This document shows, piece after piece, positions 23,427-28,933 of a stretch of 28,933 nt of DNA. A program made the position numbers and the translations under genes. A model generated the notes under the pieces. That model did no database searches, had not been told where the DNA came from, and saw only the letters and a list, made by a program, of their open reading frames with translations. This DNA is from a bacterium UBA1790 (lineage in GTDB: Bacteria; Bacteroidota; Bacteroidia; Bacteroidales; Muribaculaceae), in the NCBI GenBank assembly GCA_002314465.1, contig DCGA01000196.1, forward strand, positions 4,498 through 33,430, written 5' to 3'. Positions within the stretch are counted from its first letter, which is position 1. Every line of letters begins with the position of its first letter.

Positions 23427-23462
23427 TGGGCGGTACCTCAAGGTGCCGCCCATTAGATTTTG
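23427..23462 (+). terminator. Terminator after the NAGPA-domain gene
   Basis: An 11-bp stem, 23427-23437 with 23442-23452, TCAA loop, one G-U pair, followed by TTAGATTTTG. Its right arm shares the 11-mer CAAGGTGCCGC with the terminator at 24788. Confidence 0.82.
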
Positions 23463-23532
23463 TTTGCATGTGTAATTAAATAGGCGAAAATGTCGATTAA
23501 TTGTAATTATTCGCGTATTAACAATAATAAAA

Positions 23533-23564
23533 GTTGCGTATTCGTGTTATTTGTTATACATTTG
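23533..23564 (+). promoter_or_regulatory. Promoter of the secreted-protein gene at 23636
   Basis: GTTG (23533-23536), 20 bases, then TACATTTG (23557-23564). Leader is about 66 bases. Confidence 0.72.
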
Positions 23565-23635
23565 CAACCGAATTAGGTTTTTATCCTTGTTGACACAGAA
23601 ATTACTATTTATATTAACTTAATACAATTATCTTT

Positions 23636-24760
23636 ATGAAGAAGACTTTACTCCTTATTGCTGCTGCTGTTGCTATGACAGCTACTGCAAATGAACTTAC
23701 GGTTAATCAAACCGAAACTATCAGTGCATGCAAGTATGCCAAGACTACCGAGACTGTAGATGTTGCAACATCGGGTGTTCGCATGAATGCCGTTGCCGAT
23801 ATCGCAGGTGGATACCTGGGAAAGACTCGCACAAAGGCAAGAGACGATGCAAAAACACCTTATAACACAATGTGTACCGTAACCCTCACTGCTACCGAAA
23901 ATGCAGGCGAGTACTATGTATCGGGCATTATTTCTCTGGTAGGTAAGGTAATGGGTAACTACAACGAATCTACTGGCGTCCTCACAATTGCTGCTGGTCA
24001 GGAAAACGTTCAGAACGCTACCTATGGTCCGGCAAAGCTGTACCTGATGGTTACCGACAGTACTTACAACCCCAATGTCGACATCCAGATGAAAGTCAAT
24101 GATAACGGTACTATTTCACTGGTTAATGGTGTAGGTTTCATTGATATGCTATCGGGTGACTACGAGGGATATAGCCTTGGTAGCACTTACATTGAAGGAT
24201 TTGAATTAATTCCCATCAATGGTACTTGCAAGAGCGACTTGGTAAATGCCGACTGGACTGCCGCAACAACTTCTACAAGAGAAAACTCTTCGGCTACTGT
24301 ATTTACCGCAGATGGTGGCTATGTTGTTGGTCTTGATGGCATCACTTGGCAGGCATTCACAATGGATGCAGACGGTAACGTAACATTCCAAACCGAGCCC
24401 GTTTATTACTACAGCACTGCTTATACAGTTGCCAATATGTATCAAGCTGGTGAGACTTCTACAGGCACATTTGGAATTAACGTTGGTGCTGGTGTAACCG
24501 GTAAGGTTGACAAGGCTGCAGGTACTATGACACTTGATCCTTGGTGCTTTGTTCTTACTAAGATTGATACCCAGGGTTTGACTCTCATCAATGGCCGTAA
24601 GAGCGCTTCGGTTATTACTTTCCCCGCCGAAGCCCCAACAGCTATCACCGACGTAACTGAAACTAAGACTGTTAAGGCTGTTAAGGTTATCGAGAACGGT
24701 CAGGTTTACATCGTTGCTGGCGACAAGAAATATAACATGATGGGCGCTGAGGTTAAGTAA
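23636..24760 (+). CDS. Secreted protein with a C-terminal type IX-like sorting tail
   Basis: A 374-residue protein with a signal peptide (MKKTLLLIAAAVAMTATA). The body is repeated beta-rich sequence with segments such as CTVTLTATENAGEYYVSGI, LYLMVTDSTYNPNVDI and FTMDADGNVTFQTEPVYYY; I do not recognise a named family or catalytic site. The last 30 residues (AVKVIENGQVYIVAGDKKY, then NMMGAEVK) closely resemble the short C-terminal tails common on secreted Bacteroidales proteins, which follow the type IX sorting-domain pattern: Gly-rich turn, hydrophobic strand, basic patch, short terminal strand. That makes it a plausible cargo of the PorV system encoded 3.4 kb upstream. It has its own promoter and a shared terminator downstream. 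Confidence 0.75.
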   Translation: MKKTLLLIAAAVAMTATANELTVNQTETISACKYAKTTETVDVATSGVRMNAVADIAGGYLGKTRTKARDDAKTPYNTMCTVTLTATENAGEYYVSGIISLVGKVMGNYNESTGVLTIAAGQENVQNATYGPAKLYLMVTDSTYNPNVDIQMKVNDNGTISLVNGVGFIDMLSGDYEGYSLGSTYIEGFELIPINGTCKSDLVNADWTAATTSTRENSSATVFTADGGYVVGLDGITWQAFTMDADGNVTFQTEPVYYYSTAYTVANMYQAGETSTGTFGINVGAGVTGKVDKAAGTMTLDPWCFVLTKIDTQGLTLINGRKSASVITFPAEAPTAITDVTETKTVKAVKVIENGQVYIVAGDKKYNMMGAEVK

Positions 24761-24787
24761 TCTCAATCCCCGCAATGTAAAAACAAA

Positions 24788-24822
24788 TGAGCGACACCGC
24801 AAGGTGCCGCTCATTTTATTTG
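24788..24822. terminator. Bidirectional terminator between convergent secreted-protein genes
   Basis: Arms 24788-24798 and 24803-24813 (TGAGCGACACC / GGTGCCGCTCA, one A-C mismatch, GCAA loop). Plus strand: TTTTATTTG follows. Minus strand: TTTGTTTTT follows. It serves the genes ending at 24760 and 24837. Confidence 0.82.
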
Positions 24823-24836
24823 TTCGGGTTTAATGA

Positions 24837-27041
24837 TTATTGCCCCAGGATGATGTTGATGACTGCGTTCACGTCATCGATATCTACGTTGCCGTCACCG
24901 TTCACGTCGGCACCTGCATACTTGCTTGCCTGCTCTTCGCCCAGGATGATGTTGATGAGTGCGTTCACGTCATCAATGTCGACGAGGTTGTCGCCGTTTA
25001 CATCGCCGGTGATAGCACTTGCGGGTTCGCCCCACTTCACGTCGTCCACATAGTAAACAGCGGTGTTATCGCTGCCGCGATAGCTGGTAAAGCGGAAACC
25101 GATGTAGAATACGTCGGCGATATTCTGGTTCTCAAGGTGCAGGTCATAGCTCTGCCATTCCTTGTTGTAGTCGGCTGTGGCGGGAATGTCCATCTGGATG
25201 GGTTCAATGTAGAGGCCGTTCTCGTCGTTCTCGATGTAGCACACCTCAAATGTGTCGCTCATGCCGCTGAGCATGAAGTCGCCCATGAGTTTGAACGAGA
25301 ATACCTGGCTGGTAGCGTTCTTGTAGTCGAGTGGGGGAGTGACGAGCATCATCTGGCAGGGAGTGCTCTCGCCGCTCTCAACCTTTGAGTCATAGGCTGT
25401 TACCTTGGCTGCCTTGTTGATGGTGTCGGTCCATTCATAGCCCCACCATGCGCGTGTGCCACTCATTGCAAGGTTGCGCCACTCGTTCACCTGGAGCACC
25501 TTGTTCTTCACTGCGCCGTCGAATGTCTCCTCAAGGTACTTATAGGGAGTGACTGTGCTCAGGGGCAGGCGGTCGCCTTCGGCATCGGCCGAGGGTTCGC
25601 CGTCATACAGAGCTGTACCTGTGAGTTCAAGGGTTTTGGTCTCGGCTTTCACGCCTGTGAATGTGATGGTCTCCCTGTAGTTGCCCGAAGTCTTGGGCTT
25701 GAAGGTGATGGTGAACTGCGCTGTTCCGTTCTTGAGCAACATGGTGTTGTTGATGATGAATGCGCCGTTGGCTGTGCCCTCTACTGCAGCCTTGCCATAG
25801 TCGGGAAGGTTTGCAGTGGTTACAGTGAAGGTTTGCTGTACCGATTCGCCCTCTTTGCACTTGAACTCGGTGAGGTCGGTTGCATTGACTGTGATGGTAG
25901 GCATGTTGTCGGGGTCATAGGCAAGTGCGGTGAAGTTGTATCCGCAGTTAAGATCGGTCACGCTCGACTCAAAGTTGATGCGTCCGGTGTGCTTGCCTAT
26001 TGCGGTGGGCTTGTAGTACACGGTAATCACCTTTGTTCCGTTGCCGGCGGGAATCTCTTCGTCGCTCAGTTCAAACTGTGTCCTGTTAGCACCTGTCAGG
26101 TAAACCTGTGTTGCCGTGGGAACATTCTTGTAGTTGACGGTGAATGTTGCGAAAGTAGTTGTCTTGTTGATGGGTGCGGCATCATCGGTAAATACCATGC
26201 TCGACTCAACCTCGAGCACGGGGTCAGTGCTCTCGGCGTGGTCAAAGAGGTCGTACCAGTTGTCGGCAACATGAAGTGCATCAACGAGTACCTCGGGACC
26301 GGTGAAAGTGGAGCTACTGCCCTGACGCAGTTCGATAGCCTGCATGCGGGCTGCATCGGCACTGGTGTGCGCGGTCATGTCGGTGATTGCTGCGGTTGCG
26401 TCGGGCTCCTCTTCAAGGTTGGAGGGGTTAACCCACAGCTTGATGATATCGTTCTTGAGGCCGTCGACAAACTGATACATGAGCACTACATGATAAGTCT
26501 TGCCCAATTCGAGTTCGCCTGTTTTCTCAAACTGCGAACTGCTGTTGCGCGAAATCTTGAAGATGAACTTGCCCTCGCTTGAGCCCTCGGTAGCATAAAG
26601 GCGGCCTATCTCTGAGCCAGTCCTCTGGTCTACGACACCGCTTGTGCCGGGAGCCATGAAGGTGAGGAAGTATACGTTGTCGGCTGTTACGCTCTGCACG
26701 TTCACGAGGGCCGACACGTAGAATGAACCTGTTGTCGTGGGCGCATCAAGGAAAGGAATCATAACGTCCCTGCCCGATGCTCCGTTACCTATCTTAACGG
26801 CTTTGCCTACGGCTTCGTTCTGATAGCCGGCAAAGGTTAAGGGATTGTTTACCAAAAACACAGAGTCTCCGGTTTGTGTGCCGTACTGTAACCATCCGCC
26901 CTGTCCGTATAGCGTGGTTGCATTGTACTCAAAGTTGTCGGTCACGAGGCGCTCGGCGCTTGCTGTGATGCTTAGGCCCAGCATCATTGCGAGTGCCACT
27001 GCGGCCATCATGACTTTCTTTGTAATTTTAATAGATGTCAT
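24837..27041 (-). CDS. Large secreted adhesin-like protein with C-terminal dockerin
   Basis: A 734-residue protein with a signal peptide (KKVMMAAVALAMMLGLSITASA). About 28-255 is a concanavalin/LamG-like region (DNFEYNATTLYGQGGWLQYG, GRLYATEGSSEGKFIFKI). Two HYDIN-type Ig-like modules follow at about 270-480 (FTVNYKNVPTATQVYLTGAN, FTITFKPKTSGNYRETITF). A choice-of-anchor-J-like region lies at about 495-675 (LEETFDGAVKN, AWWGYEW, YDLHLENQNIADVFYIGFRF, VYYVDDVKWGE). Residues 680-734 are a dockerin pair: GDVNGDNLVDIDDVNALI and DVNGDGNVDIDDVNAVI, each ending NIILG. No catalytic motif is evident, so a binding or structural role at the cell surface is inferred. It converges on the cargo-like gene across a shared terminator and has a strong promoter. 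Confidence 0.8.
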   Translation of the reverse strand: MTSIKITKKVMMAAVALAMMLGLSITASAERLVTDNFEYNATTLYGQGGWLQYGTQTGDSVFLVNNPLTFAGYQNEAVGKAVKIGNGASGRDVMIPFLDAPTTTGSFYVSALVNVQSVTADNVYFLTFMAPGTSGVVDQRTGSEIGRLYATEGSSEGKFIFKISRNSSSQFEKTGELELGKTYHVVLMYQFVDGLKNDIIKLWVNPSNLEEEPDATAAITDMTAHTSADAARMQAIELRQGSSSTFTGPEVLVDALHVADNWYDLFDHAESTDPVLEVESSMVFTDDAAPINKTTTFATFTVNYKNVPTATQVYLTGANRTQFELSDEEIPAGNGTKVITVYYKPTAIGKHTGRINFESSVTDLNCGYNFTALAYDPDNMPTITVNATDLTEFKCKEGESVQQTFTVTTANLPDYGKAAVEGTANGAFIINNTMLLKNGTAQFTITFKPKTSGNYRETITFTGVKAETKTLELTGTALYDGEPSADAEGDRLPLSTVTPYKYLEETFDGAVKNKVLQVNEWRNLAMSGTRAWWGYEWTDTINKAAKVTAYDSKVESGESTPCQMMLVTPPLDYKNATSQVFSFKLMGDFMLSGMSDTFEVCYIENDENGLYIEPIQMDIPATADYNKEWQSYDLHLENQNIADVFYIGFRFTSYRGSDNTAVYYVDDVKWGEPASAITGDVNGDNLVDIDDVNALINIILGEEQASKYAGADVNGDGNVDIDDVNAVINIILGQ

Positions 27042-27088
27042 AAGATGTATTTATTATTAATAGAAATCGTTGATTGATAAACGAGTTA

Positions 27089-27119
27089 CAAAAGTACTGC
27101 TAATTATCCAATTTTCAAA
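27089..27119 (-). promoter_or_regulatory. Promoter of the large dockerin-protein gene
   Basis: On the minus strand TTTG (27119-27116), 19 bases, then TACTTTTG (27096-27089). Leader to the ATG at 27041 is about 42 bases. Confidence 0.78.
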
Positions 27120-27213
27120 GAGAAGTAAACATTGCCAAGTCAATATCATAGTTAAAAAATCACATTTTCCCCTCGACCATAGCTGTTTCTCACCATAAGT
27201 CAATTATTTTCAC

Positions 27214-27221
27214 TAACTTTG
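27214..27221 (+). promoter_or_regulatory. -7 element of the DEAD-box helicase gene
   Basis: TAACTTTG fits TAnnTTTG. It is followed by an AT-only stretch up to the ATG at 27242 (leader about 15 bases). No TTG at -33. Confidence 0.5.
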
Positions 27222-27241
27222 TACTTTATTATACTATATAT

Positions 27242-28933
27242 ATGACATTTGAAGAATTAGGAGTTAGAGAAGACTTGCTCAAGGCTATTGCCGACATGGG
27301 CTATGTGGCACCCATGCCGGTGCAGGAGAAGGTTATTCCCCATTTGCTCAACGAGGACAGCGACGTGGTGGCATTGGCACAGACGGGAACAGGTAAAACC
27401 GCTGCATTCGGTTTGCCCACATTGCAGCGTACCGATGTTTCGTCTACTGCTACCCAGGCACTTATCCTTGACCCTACACGTGAACTTTGCCTGCAGACAG
27501 CAAGCGATCTTGCCGACTACTCTAAATACATTGACGGACTGAATATCCTTGCCGTGTATGGCGGCACAAGCATAGAAAACCAGATTAAGGCACTTGCGCG
27601 TGGCGTGCAGGTTATCGTGGCAACACCCGGCCGCCTGCTCGACCTTATCAAGCGTCGCAAGGTTAATCTGGAGAACGTGAATACCGTAATCCTCGACGAG
27701 GCCGACGAGATGCTCAACATGGGCTTTGTCGACGACATCAACGAGATTCTCGAGAGCGTGCCCGAGCAGCGCAAGATGTTGCTGTTCTCGGCAACCATGC
27801 CCGCCGAGATTTCACAGATTGCAGCCAACTACATGCACAACCCGCAGGAATATGTTGTGGGTACACGCAACGAGAGTTCGGCCAACGTGCAGCACTGTTA
27901 CTATCTGGTAAAGGCGAGCGACAAGTACCTCGCCCTCAAGCGCATTGTCGACTCTCGCCCGCGCATCTACGGCATCGTGTTCTGCCGTACCCGTGCAACC
28001 GCCAAGGAGGTTGCCGACAACCTTATTTCCGACGGATACAATGCCGATGCACTGCACGGCGACTTGTCGCAGGCACAGCGCGACGCCGTGATGAAGAAGT
28101 TCCGTGAGCGCAATCTGCAGATTCTGGTGGCTACCGATGTGGCTGCCCGTGGTCTGGATGTTGACGATCTTACACACATCATCAGTTACAGCCTCCCCGA
28201 CGACAACGATGTGTACAACCATCGCAGTGGTCGCACCGGACGTGCTGGCAAGACCGGTACATCAATCGCGATTATACACTCTCGTGAGCGCAACAAACTG
28301 CGCGACATCGAGAAACACATAGGCAAGACCTTTGAGCGCCGCGAAGTACCTCAGGCCGATGAAATCATTGGTAAGCAACTTCATTCGCTCATCGACAAAC
28401 TTGAGCGCGTGGACGTGAACGAGGAGGGCATCGCTTCTTACATGCCCGAGGTGCTCAAGAAACTGTCTTGGCTCAGCAGTGAGGACTTGCTCAAGCGCAT
28501 CCTCTCGCTGGAATTTAATCGTCTCTTCGATTACTACAACAACGCTCCTGTTATCGAGGTTGTTCCCGACAAGGGCGAGAAAAAGAAAAAGGAAAAGAAA
28601 GACCATCCCGAACACAAGAACCGCTCTCTCAGCGAGAAGGATTCGCGTGTGGCACAGGAGGGCTATGAGCGCTTATACATCAATGTGGGTAAGGCCGACG
28701 GTTTCTTTGCCCCCGACCTTATTCGTATGCTTAATGCCAATACCCGTGGCCAGAAGATTGGACTGGGACGCATTGACCTGCTGAGCAATTATTCTCTCTT
28801 CGATGTAATGGAGGGCGAGGGCCACCGTGTTATCAGCGCCCTCAAGAATGCCGAGTTCTATGGCAAACGCTTGTATCTCGAGCCTGCGGTAGAAGGCAAG
28901 GATTATGCCGGCCAGGCACGCAGCGAGAAAGAA
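27242..28933 (+). CDS. DEAD-box ATP-dependent RNA helicase (DeaD/CsdA-like), 3' end outside window
   Basis: The frame is open from the ATG at 27242 to the window edge, 564 codons without a stop. It begins MTFEELGVREDLLKAIADMG and shows all DEAD-box motifs: Q motif MPVQEKVIP (25-33), AQTGTGKT (46-53), PTREL (78-82), TPGR (128-131), DEAD (152-155), SAT (183-185), ATDVAARGLD near 298 and HRSGRTGRAG near 326. A Lys-rich linker (about 440-465) leads to a DbpA-type RNA-binding domain (PF03880, about 476-550; YINVGKADGFFAPDLIRML, IGLGRIDLLSNYSLF). This is the arrangement of cold-shock and ribosome-assembly helicases DeaD/CsdA. It unwinds RNA in the cytoplasm. Charged sequence at the edge suggests a disordered tail continues beyond. 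Confidence 0.94.
   Translation, partial: MTFEELGVREDLLKAIADMGYVAPMPVQEKVIPHLLNEDSDVVALAQTGTGKTAAFGLPTLQRTDVSSTATQALILDPTRELCLQTASDLADYSKYIDGLNILAVYGGTSIENQIKALARGVQVIVATPGRLLDLIKRRKVNLENVNTVILDEADEMLNMGFVDDINEILESVPEQRKMLLFSATMPAEISQIAANYMHNPQEYVVGTRNESSANVQHCYYLVKASDKYLALKRIVDSRPRIYGIVFCRTRATAKEVADNLISDGYNADALHGDLSQAQRDAVMKKFRERNLQILVATDVAARGLDVDDLTHIISYSLPDDNDVYNHRSGRTGRAGKTGTSIAIIHSRERNKLRDIEKHIGKTFERREVPQADEIIGKQLHSLIDKLERVDVNEEGIASYMPEVLKKLSWLSSEDLLKRILSLEFNRLFDYYNNAPVIEVVPDKGEKKKKEKKDHPEHKNRSLSEKDSRVAQEGYERLYINVGKADGFFAPDLIRMLNANTRGQKIGLGRIDLLSNYSLFDVMEGEGHRVISALKNAEFYGKRLYLEPAVEGKDYAGQARSEKE

Overview
The window looks like a chromosomal segment of a Bacteroidales bacterium, most plausibly Muribaculaceae or a close relative. 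The evidence is a type IX secretion outer-membrane protein (PorV), a secreted protein with a short type IX-like C-terminal tail, two secreted proteins ending in paired dockerin repeats, tandem DUF3667 proteins, and many promoters of the Bacteroidetes form (TTG or TTTG, 19-20 bases, then TAnnTTTG). Shine-Dalgarno sites are mostly absent. Family-level placement is inference. I saw no tRNA, rRNA, CRISPR array, insertion sequence or phage gene.

Region 1 (1-3764, minus strand) is a four-gene operon: polysaccharide flippase, a saccharopine/alanine-dehydrogenase-like enzyme, a TupA-like ATP-grasp protein and a Dabb-family protein cut by the left edge. Region 2 (3944-5676, minus) holds two tandem DUF3667 zinc-ribbon membrane proteins that arose by duplication. 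Region 3 (5730-7585, plus) is a Bax-inhibitor-1 family membrane protein, translationally coupled to a secreted protein and closed by a strong terminator.

Region 4 (7588-10876) is a surface-glycan island: a Stealth-family sugar-phosphate transferase and two family 2 glycosyltransferases, each behind its own promoter. Region 5 (10877-13912) has an Lrp/AsnC regulator behind a structured leader that carries two mini-ORFs, then a secreted M13 metallopeptidase. Region 6 (13911-18518, minus) is an operon of a SUI1/YciH-like factor, an AddA/RecB-like helicase-nuclease and a secreted N-acetylmuramoyl-L-alanine amidase whose start overlaps the helicase stop.

Region 7 (18635-24820, plus) carries a 56-residue 2[4Fe-4S] ferredoxin missed by length-limited ORF calling, porV, ispF, a NAGPA-domain phosphodiester glycosidase with a dockerin tail, and a secreted protein with a type IX-like tail. 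Region 8 is a convergent large secreted dockerin protein (24837-27041, minus) and a DEAD-box RNA helicase running off the right edge (27242-28933, plus).

Most of the window is ordinary genome content. The points most worth a second look are the Lrp leader, the possible amino-acid-modification operon in region 1, the dockerin-tailed secreted proteins beside porV, and the co-occurrence of a Stealth phosphotransferase with a NAGPA-type uncovering-enzyme homologue.
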